Assembly (NCBI GenBank): GCA_001557505.1
Contig: LSAX01000005.1
Span: 2,170,001-2,234,000, forward strand
Direction of reading: 5' to 3'
Length of the DNA: 64,000 bases
From: Reticulascus tulasneorum
Taxonomy: Eukaryota; Ascomycota; Sordariomycetes; Glomerellales; Reticulascaceae
The position numbers and the translations under genes are program-made. The first letter of the stretch is position 1, and each line of letters begins with the position of its first letter. Shown in pieces: positions 12,301-23,770 of the stretch. Below the pieces are notes generated by a model, which was not told the DNA's origin, searched no databases, and saw only the letters and a list, made by a program, of their open reading frames with translations.

Positions 12301-14276
12301 CTGGACATACGACATCGACCCATCGGGCTCCCTAACTCCAGCAATAAATAGCTAAGTGCTGAGAGGCCGTACAGAGGCTGACCGACGGTGTGGTGCATTG
12401 CCATTCGCCATCTGACTGCTGCGGTCTTCCTCCTCCGTTCGACGAAGGGATAATCTTACTCGCCTTTCAAGACAGAAAGCTCGCATTACTATATTCAGCT
12501 CTGTTAAGGCTTCGCAGCCCGCAATCATCTCATCATTCATCCTCCTATTTGCGCGGGCGATCGTAAATCTGGCACGGCCCTCATCATTCATGCAAAACCC
12601 CCAACCCCAAAAAAAGCCCCCGGCGCAAGCGCTGGTGAGCGTGATGCCCAACAAATAGGAACACTCTGTCCTGCAAAGTCCTTGCTCCATCACAAATGAT
12701 CCGCCGTTTAAGGCAATCACGATTAGCGGGTACATATTCATGCCTCAATCTGGGACGCCATGCCGCGAGGTTTTTCGTACTGCGGGCATAGTAATTGTCA
12801 GTCGCTCATGTCGCCGAGACCCAGTTGATGATTCAGCGAGCCATAGGACGAACCACACTCGTGTCCAGCGGCAGATCTACCATGCGGTCCCTCTCCGGCG
12901 GCGTGATGCCGTGGTGAGAGGGCTCTTCTCATCGGCAATCGGCTCCTGTGGATATGAATGACCACTAGCGGCCCTGACGTGGTGCGACTTCCAGTCATGT
13001 TGCCCTGCTGTCGTGATGTCAGGCATGGCCATGGTTCGAGGGCTGAGTGAGAGTCTTGCTCCCTCGATGAGAGCAACCGTCGTATTCCGTGACCTGACCT
13101 ACCATGGCAGTACTTGTTTGTATAGATTGCAAAAAGAATAACGAGTGGTTAAAGCCGTCAGGTGCAAACTTGTGTAAGTAGGAACGGCATCCTCGGCGTG
13201 GAGCAAACCACGGACGGTTCGTCGAGCTTCACCCATGCTTCTTGGGTTGCAGATGTCGCCATCCACTGCCGAGCATCCAATAGCACGTCGGCTCCCACTT
13301 ACGGCACTTTTGGACGCAACCCCATTGTGACCCCCTCGATTCCATTTACATCACGACCACGTTCAGACCACCCGCGTTGCGTGTCCATGGACGCCCAGCC
13401 TCGGGTGGTCGCACAGGCAGAGGCGACTCGCGCCTTGTGTCCCCTACAACTCATCATGCTACGTAATTGTCTTTTCCACCGTCGATCATGGCGTGAGCTG
13501 GCTGGGCGTGTATGATGCATGGAGGTCTGTATATCAAGCCACTCCAGATCATCGCAAGTAATGTAGAGTTACTAGCAAGTTACTCATCTGGATCGGTACA
13601 TATTGCTGGTGAGCGTGCCATAACGTAAATGTATGGATTTTTTTGTGACAGCTGCGCTGCGCTGCTTTCGATAATACAGCCACCCCCGCAGCCTGGGGAG
13701 GAGCTCTACAGTACTACCTGTGGAGGGATGGAGGTGCCTTATGAAGGTTTCTCCTTCAGAACCATCTTATCTGCAGTGGTTTTAGTGGTTTCGAGGGGCC
13801 GCTTCCAAAACTCCCTGCCATTTATTTTGCCTTCTTCCTCAAGTTTGCGCATCATTTTGAAACCTCCGCTGCGTAATCTGTCGCAACCAAAGGTCACTTT
13901 CGCAAGGCGGAAAGGAGAGAAGCCCGACTGCGCTGTAGAGTCCATCCACGACCTTGGCCAGTACCGGAAACTCGGTCGTTGATCTGACGCACGAACCATC
14001 CTCGATAAGATTGAAACCCCCCATCCACATCTATCACCATCGCGTTTCCTTTTTTTCTTGGGCCTTGCGACCCCCGCAAAAAAGCTTCCTCTGCAAGCAC
14101 TTTACACGAAGTCACGCTGGTGGTGCAAATCGATGCTCCTCCGAACCCCGCCCAGCCCAACCGTTATCCCCGAGCTCCGAATTGGTTGCCCTCACGAACC
14201 CGTGCAACGAAATCCACAGCACAACCACAGCCACCCGAAGATTCGCGTAGACGACCTTTCCCTCTATTCGCCCAGC
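9341..14276. other. Gene-poor 4.9 kb region
   Basis: Between the divergent RING and cyclophilin genes I find no convincing gene. The region holds simple repeats: an AGAC/GGAC stretch (about 9909-9945), GTAT repeats (about 10305-10335), GATT/GATC repeats (about 10390-10416) and a poly-C tract near 10691-10713. The longest frames, around 12352-12741 and 9715-10146, are low-complexity or show no family pattern. It must contain both promoters. Confidence 0.45.
10691..10713 (+). repeat. Poly-C tract
   Basis: Seven C, a TG break, then fourteen C. The complementary strand is G-rich and could form a quadruplex. Such tracts are also common sites of sequencing slippage. Confidence 0.8.
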
Positions 14277-15546
14277 ATGCCTGCTACGCAGCTCCCGGAG
14301 TCCGGGAATCCATTGTAAGTTGTGGACGGGTGCCGAACATCCGTTATCCTCCCCCTGCCTGGGATGCTTACCTCAAGCCATTTGGAATCGATATCAAGTG
14401 TCCTTGTCATACATCTCCAATCCCCCTCACGCCCAGCAAATCCTTGGTAGTGGTGGTGGCAGTGCTAACCACCTGCTTGGCATAACTGGCCTGTCAGATG
14501 GCGAGCTAACCGTCTTGCGTCAATAGGGTCTTCTTTGATATCACGCTTGGAGGTGCGTTTGTCTCTCTTGGCGTCTTTCGTGTGTCTTTCATTTGCCCTT
14601 GCCGAGCCGTTTGGGAGGCGAACTTTTGTTTGCAACCCAATCGCGCGAGGCCATTCCCAACTCTTGCACGTGAGGGTGAGAGTGAGATGGAGGTGCGGGA
14701 TGCCGAGACCAGAAGTCGTCGTCTGACTTGCAAGACACTTGCTGTCGTCTTCAGCGCCCTGTGAACCTGAGTGTCTCGGCAAAGTGTGCGCACTGGCCTG
14801 GTCCGGTAGAGGCTCTGCAGTTACTTTCCCTTTTCGGTCATGCTGTTTCCGCGATATCTCCGCCCACTCATGTCAGGGCCTACCATGATCTGACTATTCC
14901 CCAGGTGAGCCTCTCGGGCGCATCACCTTCGAGCTCTTTCAAGATGTCGTGCCCAGGACGGCCGAGAACTTTCGTCAGTTCTGCACCGGCGAGTCCAAGG
15001 CGTCCAACGGCCGGCCGCAGGGGTACAAGGGGTCCAAGTTCCACCGGATAGTATGCCCCACCTCTCTCCGGGCTCTAACGTATCGCGGACGTCAACACTG
15101 ACAGGAACTAGATACCGGGTTTCATGTGCCAGGGAGGAGACTTCCTCAACGGCGACGGCACCGGCTCGACCTGCATCTATGGCACATCGTCGTTCGCGGA
15201 CGAGAACTTCACTCTGAGGCATGACCAGCCCGGGTTGTTGTCGATGGCGGTATGTTTGGCCTAACCCTACAGGCCTGTCCTGTTCTTTTATCTCCTCCCA
15301 TCCAAATCTTTCCCTTAATTGTTTGTGGGCTAACTGGCGGCGCAGAATGCTGGGAAGAACACCAATGGCTCTCAGTTCTTCATCACAACTGTGCCGACGC
15401 CGTTTCTTGACAACAAGCACGTCGTATTCGGAAAGGTCGTCGATGGCTTGGACGTCGTGAAGAAGATGGAAGCTACCAAGACGGGGTACAAGGGCAAAGA
15501 TGTGCCTAACATGGACGTCGTCATCGCCCAGTGCGGTGAGATGTGA
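14277..15546 (+). CDS. Cyclophilin H-like peptidyl-prolyl isomerase
   Basis: Five exons (14277-14314, 14527-14552, 14905-15050, 15112-15249, 15346-15546) join with consistent phases into 182 residues, the usual size of cyclophilin H. The single domain has VFFDITLGG at the start, the catalytic block [15 protein letters not shown] (Arg69, Gln77), NGSQFFITT and HVVFGKV, and it ends in QCGEM as in U4/U6 snRNP-associated cyclophilin H. The family catalyses cis-trans isomerisation of prolyl bonds, here probably in the spliceosome. At the position of CypA Trp121, the main cyclosporin contact, this protein has Phe136 (PTPFLDNKH). Exons 1 and 2 are only 38 and 26 bp, so automated gene calling may miss the start. 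It converges on the LPMO-like gene. Confidence 0.92.
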
Positions 15547-16172
15547 GCGCAGGGCTTGTGAATGTTGTTCCAATATGATGAATCGGCCAGGAAGGAATGG
15601 CATAGCTCTCTTTACAAAGTCCAGGGTCGATGGGAGAGCTCTATGCACTCCATTCTTCGAAAAGCTGAACGCCAAGTTATAGCAACATCTGGGACTCACA
15701 GAATCACGCCTCGTCAAGCAAGGGCATTGTATTCATGGGCACAGGTCACGCAGAATCACCGAAGCCAGAGATCGTCATATGAATCAGATGAATTTCATCA
15801 AGAGGGTCAAAGACTAGCTTCGATTCCCATCTGATGTGTCCTATGTACGCTGTCGTCTATTGGAGCAACTGGAACCGTGCCAGGTCCGAATAGCGATCAA
15901 GAATCTTGAAACTAACAAAAAGAAGCAAAGTAAAAAAAATCAAAGAGGACATGGTATCATCCTTCAACGCCCCAGAATATGCTAGACCGCCGGACCCCCC
16001 ATGCCGTAGTCTGTATGCCGGCTTTCTTTTCCCTTCCCTGGAAGCGAGTCTATTTCCATGCCGTGCCTCCTGATGCCGAGCGCTAACTATGTACGTTTAA
16101 AAGCCACCCAAGCGGGGACATGAAGTAAATGAATGATGAAGGCGATGATGATGATGATGTGTGGATGAAAGC
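15547..16172. other. Convergent gap with GAT microsatellite
   Basis: This 626 bp holds the 3' regions of the cyclophilin and LPMO-like genes. A short (GAT)n run lies at about 16141-16160. No other element was seen. Confidence 0.5.
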
Positions 16173-17477
16173 CTATGCGCCGAAGTGCCATGCGCCTCGG
16201 GCCCGGACGCCGGTTGCGCGTGCCTTAACGAAGGGGGAGATGGTGGCGGGCCTGTCTCTATCGCCTCGCTGGTCGTTGCCGGCATCTCCCTCGGGTGCGT
16301 CAGTCGGGGAGGGAGCCTCGCGACCGACAGTCACGGTGACGAAGGTGGTGACGAAGCTCGGCTCAGCGGTGACGGTGACGGTCTTGATGCGCCCAGAGCC
16401 GCCCGGGGCGGTTGGGTTCGGCGCCGCGGTGGAGGTGGCGTTGGGGAACTTTGGCGGAGGTGCATTGTCGGTCTCGCCACCCTCAACGGCGACCAGGAAA
16501 GGGGTCTGGAGCTGCTGCAGGATCGCGGCGTTGTTGAGGTCCTGGCTTTCGAGGAAGTTGGCCACCTTGACGGCTTCCTCGCCGTTGCTGTTGGTGATCG
16601 AAGCGAGCGCCGGTTCGTTGGCTCCTAGGGGCTCGACGCCGACGGGGTCGATCAGGACAACCGAGACGTAGGTCTCGGCGCCGGCGATGTTCTTGTCCTC
16701 GAGGAACGTGCCCTCCGGGCTACCGGAACCGCCCTCAGGGAACACTCCGTAGACACCATCCTTTGTCTGCGCAATGATGGCGTCCTCCAGCTTGAAGCTG
16801 GGCCAGTCCCAGATCCAGTAGACGGCCAGGGGCTTGTCGGTGGCCATATCCTGGGGCAACTGGATGTCGGACTGGCACCAGAGGTCGGAACCCTGAAGGC
16901 TCTCGGCCTCCTTCTTGAACTGCTCCCGACGCTGGCCCGAGATCTCGTTGCCGTTGATCTGGTAGCACTGTCCGTCGTCATAGTTGCGGGTTGCCAGAAG
17001 CTTGCCACGGCCGTCGCCGCCAGTTCCATCTGCAGTCCATTTCTTGTGTACATCAAAGATGGTATCGGATTCGAGGGGCTCCGACGTTGCGTAGATGTAG
17101 ACGGTGCCGCGGTTGAGCGGCTTGTTCGGGTTGTTGCCGGGGAGAGTGACGTGCCCATTCTCTTGGTAGCGCAGAGCGACAAAGTCTCCTGGGCCGGCCT
17201 TGAGCATGGGAAACCGGTCGGGGTTCTCCTGGGTGAAGGGCGTTTTGCTCCAGAGTCTGGGAGTGTCTCGTGGGATCAGGGTGACCAAGTCGGTTTCGTC
17301 GAAACCGGCTTCGCCTCGCAGGCGGACCTTGGGTGGAAACCCAGGAGCGCCTACCATCGTTCCGTTCGGCGCAATGCGCATGAGCTGCTCGACCCATGTA
17401 TGGGCAGAGACGGGCTCAAAGAGTGCCAGAGCAGCCGCCAAGAGGGCGACGCTCGTGTTTTCCCTTGTAAACCGCAT
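16173..17477 (-). CDS. Secreted LPMO-like protein with N-terminal histidine
   Basis: A single exon encodes 434 residues. A signal peptide (about 1-25, hydrophobic core VALLAAALALF) ends in VSA, so mature protein would begin with His26 (HTWVEQL). A second histidine, His109, sits in ENGHVTLPG. Two cysteines (171, 201) could pair, and the aromatic block VYWIWDWP (about 219-226) resembles the core strand of fungal LPMOs. From about residue 340 the protein is Pro/Thr/Ser-rich and disordered. I believe this is the fungal family now labelled DUF7492, which is uncharacterised. An N-terminal His plus an internal His is the layout of the copper 'histidine brace' of LPMOs and related copper proteins such as BIM1/X325. 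The fold and copper binding are inference. A TATA-like element lies about 120 bp upstream. Confidence 0.75.
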   Translation of the reverse strand: MRFTRENTSVALLAAALALFEPVSAHTWVEQLMRIAPNGTMVGAPGFPPKVRLRGEAGFDETDLVTLIPRDTPRLWSKTPFTQENPDRFPMLKAGPGDFVALRYQENGHVTLPGNNPNKPLNRGTVYIYATSEPLESDTIFDVHKKWTADGTGGDGRGKLLATRNYDDGQCYQINGNEISGQRREQFKKEAESLQGSDLWCQSDIQLPQDMATDKPLAVYWIWDWPSFKLEDAIIAQTKDGVYGVFPEGGSGSPEGTFLEDKNIAGAETYVSVVLIDPVGVEPLGANEPALASITNSNGEEAVKVANFLESQDLNNAAILQQLQTPFLVAVEGGETDNAPPPKFPNATSTAAPNPTAPGGSGRIKTVTVTAEPSFVTTFVTVTVGREAPSPTDAPEGDAGNDQRGDRDRPATISPFVKARATGVRARGAWHFGA

Positions 17478-17594
17478 TCTGATATTTTCTTGTGTTGTGG
17501 TGAGTGAGTTGGTGTAGAAATCTCGCCGGGAGAATTCTTTGTGTGATCAAGTGGAGATCAGTCTGAAGAGAGCGTGTTGTGCCGTGCAGGGCTG

Positions 17595-17602
17595 TATATA
17601 TA
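17595..17602 (-). promoter_or_regulatory. TATA-like box upstream of LPMO-like gene
   Basis: TATATATA lies about 118 bp before the ATG of the LPMO-like gene, a position compatible with a TATA box plus a short leader. No transcript data support it. Confidence 0.4.
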
Positions 17603-19404
17603 CACAGATAGATGTGTCTGTCGAAGGTTCTTCGTGAAGGTGTGAGATATTCCTGGAATGTCGAGGAAGGTATCTAATATGCTTGAATGGCTCGAAGGCT
17701 CGTCTTGTATGTCGATGTCGGAGGAAAGGAAAGTTTGATATCACTCATCAAGAGCGGACCCGTGGGGAAAGAAATGAATGGCGTATAAAAAGACGCCCGG
17801 CGCACAGCTTCAGGACCAGCCGAGTCAAAGAAGGGAAAGAGGGAAACAACGAGGCTGTTCTTTACGGCCGCATGGTCTCGTGGATCAAGGGCCTTGTTTC
17901 TGGACAATGAGTGGATGTGAGTGTATGTGAGTGCGGAGTGGTCTGGTCTGGACAATGGGCCAGGAAACAAACAATTTCGTTTGCCGCGGAACAATGGGCA
18001 ATTGTGGGACAATGGACGAAGTCTCTTCCACAAGTGTACACGAAAAGGTGTAGAGATGGGAAGGAAGGGGTGAGAGAGGATGTGATGCCAGGTTTATGAA
18101 GAAAGTGAGTGGTCAAGCCGTGGAGCAGGACTGGGGAAAAAGGATAGAATCTTCGCGTGATCGACGGATATGATCCCCTTGGGCCCATTCTCACTCCTCG
18201 CGTGCGTGGGCACCTACATTTAAGGATTCTAGGGATGATCGACTCACGTCAACGGAAACACCGTCCACACCCTGGGGCCGGGATGCAGGCAAAACCGGCA
18301 CATGTCAAGCGTTTGCGGTTCACGATGGATGAGCGGAGCAGAGAGGGGGGGGGAGGTTGTTTCTGGACGCGGCACACACACACGGACAGGGGTTGCGCCA
18401 GAGAGGAGGATGAGAAGGAGTAAAGAGCTATATCACGAGAGCCAGTTATAGCTCCGGGCATGGGTTGAAATGGGACGAGATGGTCGTGGCGGGCGTGTTT
18501 CTGCATGAAGGGATATCGACCAGTCGTCGAAGACAGGACAGGCGAAGGGGAGCTTTGGGCACACGCAAGGTAGCGGCGGGAAGCATGTATGGACTAGGAG
18601 TGGAACTGGGCTGGCCTGGGCTGGGTGTGGCGAGTGAGTGGGTGAGTGGGAAGTCAGAAGTACGTCTGTCAGGACCGAGCAAGGCAAGGTCTGTAGCAAA
18701 ACGTTTCCACGAGGGGGGGCTTTCGTCGCGTGCATGGATGGGGATGGGATGGGATGAGCTTGAATGAGAAGACACGCCCAGGACCGAAGACGAAGGACGA
18801 AGACGACCCTATTTCCCGCCTAATTATTGCTGTGGGGTGGGAGGTGTGTCGTCGGACGCCTGCAAGGTGCCTGCAAGGGACCGACCCTAAGGCATGCGGA
18901 CCGGCACACGAGGCGAGTGAAGTGCGGTGTAAGTGTATTGTGTGGTTTGATTCTGGTAGCCGCCTCCGGAAATGGGCGACTTTTGGGATGTAGCAGGGGT
19001 TGTACTGAGAAATGCGACGGAGGTATTTTTAACATGCTGACTATATGGCGCGGTGACAAGCGCTGGATCTGGGAATCCCAGATCTGGAACAAGGGGCTGC
19101 AGGGGAGAACCCCTCGATGCACCTCATCCAGTGGATCCTGCCCAAGCGTTCCCAAGCAAGGATAAGCGAGAAGCAGGCACGACCCCCGCCAAAGATTTGA
19201 CTGGGCTGCGACTGCCGGAAGCCTCTGTCCTAGTCAGTCGAGTCTTTTTCCCACGACGCGGCGTCTATTTCGACAGAGAAGTCTCGAGTTTTTTTTTTCC
19301 CTCACTTGCTCTCTCGATACCCTACGATCTCGTTCGAAGCGAGTCCTTTTCCGATCACTCGACTCACAGTCTCACTCTCTCGCGCGCCAGCCAAATTTGT
19401 ACAG

Positions 19405-19427
19405 CCCCCCCCCCCCCCCCCCCCCCC
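19405..19427 (+). repeat. 23-nt poly-C tract
   Basis: An uninterrupted run of 23 C (poly-G on the minus strand) in a CT-rich stretch. Its length is likely to vary between reads and strains. Confidence 0.85.
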
Positions 19428-20947
19428 GGCTTCCAAATCACCTACCACACGCTCCCTCTCTCCTTCCCCGCCCCTGGGATTGGTTCATCTACCGCCTTTG
19501 GAAACAATCAAAACCAAGGAACTATAATAATATCGCCAAATCGTCCTGTTTCATTTCCATCTTTAGTATCCTGACTTTTGCCGCGGAGCATTATAGGCTC
19601 GAAGGGGTCGGAAACATTCTGGGACGACGCATGGGCGAATGGAGCCGCCCCATCTTGGTGGTGGAAAATCTAGAACTCGCCTTTTTTCAGGGTTCCTGGC
19701 GAAACAGCAAGAAGACGTTGCGCGCCAACATCACAGTGACCTTTTGCTCCTCCTTTTTTCCCCTTCCCCTTTCCTTCTTGGGCCTCCCGCTCCCTGGAGG
19801 CATCCTGGGTCACACTCGCACCCAACGCACATCATCTTGCTCAAAGCATGATCCATGATTTGATCCGTCTCCTCTTCTGGGGATTCTTATCGTCTCGTCT
19901 CATCGTCTGTGCGTTCGTCCATCCATCCTACATGCCCCCGCACCTCCCGATTGTGCCCATCGCATTGCAAAGGCCATTTCACCCGGTATGATCCCCAAGA
20001 TGGCATCAAGCGTGGCGAAGCCAGCCCTTCAAGGCAAGAGATCTGGCTGCATCGGGTGTCCTCCGTAGACTCTTTGTCGCCTCATCCTGGACCCCTTCGA
20101 ATCGCGAATCTTCATCTCGTGCCAAAGGACGTTAAAAAGACCAACCTTTCTCCCCAGACCATCTCCTCCGAAGGCCCGTTCGTCCCTTGCTCGTCCACCT
20201 CGCTCTCAAAGTCGAGATCAAGAGTTCCCAGACGTGCAGCGTTTCACTTCTTTCTTGCAACCTCTGTATCTCCCCCCTTTTTCTTCTTCCCCATCGAACA
20301 TTCCATTGCCTATTATCCACGTGCCGGTCGACAGGCCTGCTCTCGCGGCGAGTGAAACGAACTTCTCCACACTTCCCATGCCCGCCAACTGGCTCTCATC
20401 AACCTCCCAACGGCCCAAGCGGGCAACATGTTCCGATACGATAGACGGCCAAGCCGAGAGAAACAATCTCCCTTGGCAGGGGAGATCATCTGAAGATTAA
20501 GCTTCCAATATCCCAGACATGAAAATCAATCTCATCCCGGCACTTGCACGCACTTTGCTGATAGACCAGCAAAATAAAAACGCTCTTTCGAGTTTCACCC
20601 CATCTTTCTCTACCTTGTTCACTGGCTGGTCCAAACCACCTTTGTATGGGATACGGTCCGCCGTGGCGAACTAAACTTGTTGAGGAGATGGCCAAGATCA
20701 TTTTGAAAGTACCAAAGCTATATAAACTACCTAATGTGGGGGATTATGGTATCAAAGTTGTAAGACATTTCAACATCGTCTGGACCGATAGTCGGTCTCC
20801 AGCGGTTTCATGATATCCCGCGACTCGGCCGTCAAATCCATCACCCAAATCCAGAACTCCAATCCCTTCCTGCCTGTCTCATAGCAAGCTTCTCGCCGCA
20901 TCATTATCCTCGTCAGACTTTTTCTGTTGCTCGTTCCAGCCTATCCA

Positions 20948-23770
20948 TCACCACGTTTCAGTACCGCCACCGCGATTGCCATGACCCCCATCCCCCATCA
21001 CAGTGGCCGACCCACGGTGATGGTGGAGTTTGGGAATTGTGCTCGCTGGGAAATTCTCCCGGTTCTCCATATCCAAGCTGTTCGACCGTGCTCTCTTCTT
21101 CCCAACCATGCCCATGCCCTTGAGAGCACCATGACGTTCGCCCCTCGATCCGGTACTCCACGGTGAAGGCGAGCTGCGCTCATCCCACCCGGATCTGCCA
21201 TCCGTGCCCGCCACGGCTGCGACTGCCGAGACGGCCTGGGCCCATTGCGGCTGCTCTGTCCAGAGTCCCTGGCCGCCAGTCGCGCTGTGTCTCGTATCGC
21301 CCGACCACGGCGATGCTGTCTTGGCAGTGGTCGAGTCGTCCCATCCGGCGTTCCAGTGATCAAGCCCCTGTAGTGTGCTGGTGGCATCCCAGCTGGGGAG
21401 GCCATCGTCGTAGACGCCGACGTTTACACCACCCGAAGCATGCATGCTGGCAGCCAAGAAGGGGTCTGCGCTGTTCGAGCTCACATCCGTTACCAAGGTG
21501 CTCTGGCTGTCCATGGAGGTTGTGCACGCAACGGCCAAGAAATCCAAGTGGTGCTGTCCGCTCCCCATGCCGTGACTCGCGTCGAAGCTGTTGGAGTAGG
21601 ATGGATTGAGCGATGCGGTGGGCGGCGGCGTGGCGAGACCGTGGGAGAAGGTGTCCAACATCGATAGCGTACTAGTAGTTGATGACAAGCTGGGCAGGTT
21701 ACCCGGCAGCGTGACGGCGTCCCACGCGGCGTTCATATTCTCGTTCATAGCTGCAGCGAGATGGTGCGAGTAATGCGGAGTCGGAGCCATGACCACGTCT
21801 CGATTCGGCTGCAGGGTCGACGGCGTGATGCACACATGCTGCTGGTGGGCCGTCGAGGCGGGATCAAGCGCAGTCAGAAATCGCCAGGTCGTGCCTGGTG
21901 GGTTGAAGACCCGTTTCGCGGCCTGTGCCTTGGGCGAGGAGCCATCCGTGCCTTTCCGTGTTCTCTTTTGCGCCGGCTGTTCGTACATTGGGTTTCCCTT
22001 GTCATCAAACACGTAGATTGTTTGGAATCGCCAGAGGATGACACCCCGGCGCGTCCAGCGCCGGTCCTGTGCATCTGGCGGGGAGGACCAGAGCTCCTGG
22101 AACATGCCGACCTGTGCGATGAGGTCCGTTGTCGTGCGCTCCGACTCGATGGCAGCCTTGCTCTTCTCTTCGTCCACCTTCCCTTCCCTCACTGCCTTGG
22201 CGTCTAGCGGCTCCAAGTAACTAGCGCAGTTGCTGAGGATGCTAGCCCACTCTGCCGCAGGAAACGGCACCCGTACGTCCTGCCTCGGCCGGTTCCGGCA
22301 CTCGCAGTCGGCATTCCTGTCATCACACCCGGGGCGGTGCGTATATTGCACGCCCACCTCGCTAGTCTGCTCGATAAGCAGGGGATCGTTGTCAGGATCG
22401 CGGCACAGCTCAGCCGGGCGGGCCAACCGTGTGATGCATTTCCAGCGGTGGTTCTGCAGGCCGGGCTGCGCGATACTGATCTCGACGAAGCCGTTGAGCT
22501 CCGAGCCGCCAGGGAAGTTGCTCCGCGGATGGAGGTCGAGCGTGACATTCATCTCGAGTATATCGAGCCACTTGTTATCCTGGATGGCAAGGTCGAGGCT
22601 CTCGTGCAGGTCCGGGAGCGCAGCCTCCCATTCTTGGGCCAACTCGGTGACGGCTGCGGCTTCCTTTTGCGCGATATCGCGGTTGTACTCGTGCAAGAGT
22701 ACACTTCCGTTCAGCCCGCGCGTAAGTCCCTCTTCTTTCTGCAGGTTTTTCTCCAAATGTGGGTAGAGCTCCACGTCGAGAGCCTTGCCACTGCGGTCGT
22801 ACACATTGCCATTGTCCTCGACCTTCAACTCGGAGGACGAGACAAAGATCCAGCATGTCTTGGGCCGCATCACCACATGTGAGTCCATGGAAAGAATCTG
22901 AGCGAAGTACTCGTAGTTTGGTCGCACGTCGGGAAGACGACCCTTGGAGAGAGCCAGCAGAACAGGGTTGTTTTTGAATGACTCGGATTCTACCGTGTCT
23001 TTCTGCCTGGCATCCTTGCGCTTGTCTGGGTTGGGAAGGAAGAAGAAGTGATCTGTTACGAATTTAGCAAGGAAGCGGCCGAATGGACCAGAGAAACATA
23101 CAGCACCGGTGTTTCTCGAACATCTTCTTCACCACTTGGATATGGCTCGATACTTGCTTCCGGCCGCTCTTCTCGCTCTCAGCCTGCCCCGGTTGCATGT
23201 TCCAGCAGTACGCGATCCACAGATATTCGCTGATGAGCATGTTGCGCCCGTAGTGCATGCCGTTCATGCTGTACTTCTTTCTCCCCATATGTGGGATGAT
23301 GAGAAGGGCTATCTAGTCAGCGCATTTTCGTCACCACAGGACTAAATTTCAAACTCACCATCGAGGAAGGCATCTTCCAGAACCGGCGTCCAAATTTGCT
23401 TTTCTTTCGGGTCCTTCTGGTCCTGCTTGTCCCGGTATGGCCGGAACTCGGGCGCGAAGTAGATCGGGTTGATGTCATATCGCTGCCGCCTAGATAGGGA
23501 GAGCCGGTCTGCCCGCGGTCGCAGACTACCCCTGAAGGTCGAGTTTGCTTGTGAGGGGACAGTTGGCGTCGGGATGGTTGGGTGGGAAGGTGAGAAGATC
23601 AACGGGCTCTGTCGACACGAGGCTAGCCCTGGATGGCCAGGCTGCGAATTCCCTGTTGTATCCCGCAACGGCTGCCTCAAGCTCGGTGTGCCTCTCCGGC
23701 TATCGTAGCCATAAGCGGCCGGCGACGGCGAGAACCGCTGGGACGGCAGCACCGGACGCGGATGCTCCAT
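20948..23770 (-). CDS. abaA: AbaA-type TEA/ATTS transcription factor
   Basis: Three exons (23770-23359, 23308-23102, 23052-20948), with introns of 50 and 49 bp, give 907 residues. The TEA domain spans about 124-205 and is split by intron 1: KQIWTPVLEDAFLDALLIIP, then the helix around GRNMLISEYLW, then the recognition part RKQVSSHIQVVKK. Behind it lies a long conserved-looking region, including a Cys-rich patch CDDRNADCECRNR, and a Ser/Gly-rich tail. TEA factors bind CATTCY. In Aspergillus AbaA acts after BrlA in forming phialides and conidia, and in other ascomycetes it also controls conidiation. Exon 2 ends at donor GTATGT; using the nearby GGTGCT instead would break the frame. The upstream 1.1 kb holds several BrlA-like motifs and one CATTCC. 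Confidence 0.9.

Larger units (their letters stand above)
17478..20947. other. Gene-free 3.5 kb region upstream of LPMO-like gene
   Basis: No convincing gene lies between the LPMO-like start and the abaA stop. The region has purine-rich stretches on the plus strand up to about 18.8 kb, then pyrimidine-rich DNA with a 23-nt poly-C at 19405-19427. The 173-residue frame at 19053-19574 runs through the poly-C and looks random. It probably holds the LPMO-like promoter and the abaA 3' UTR. Confidence 0.45.

Noticed and set aside
15801..15840. TTCGATTCCC resembling a tRNA T-loop
   Set aside because: No matching acceptor, D or anticodon arms around it.
16129..16671. 180-codon plus-strand frame
   Set aside because: Antisense to the C-terminal tail of the LPMO-like protein; low-complexity Val/Thr/Ser content reflects the repeat-like tail.
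19053..19574. 173-codon plus-strand frame
   Set aside because: It runs through the 23-nt poly-C tract, giving a poly-Pro stretch; no coding signal on either side.
20948..23770. First reading of the abaA product as an NDT80-like factor
   Set aside because: Joining the three exons shows a TEA/ATTS domain (GRNMLISEYLW, RKQVSSHIQVVKK), which is diagnostic of AbaA.
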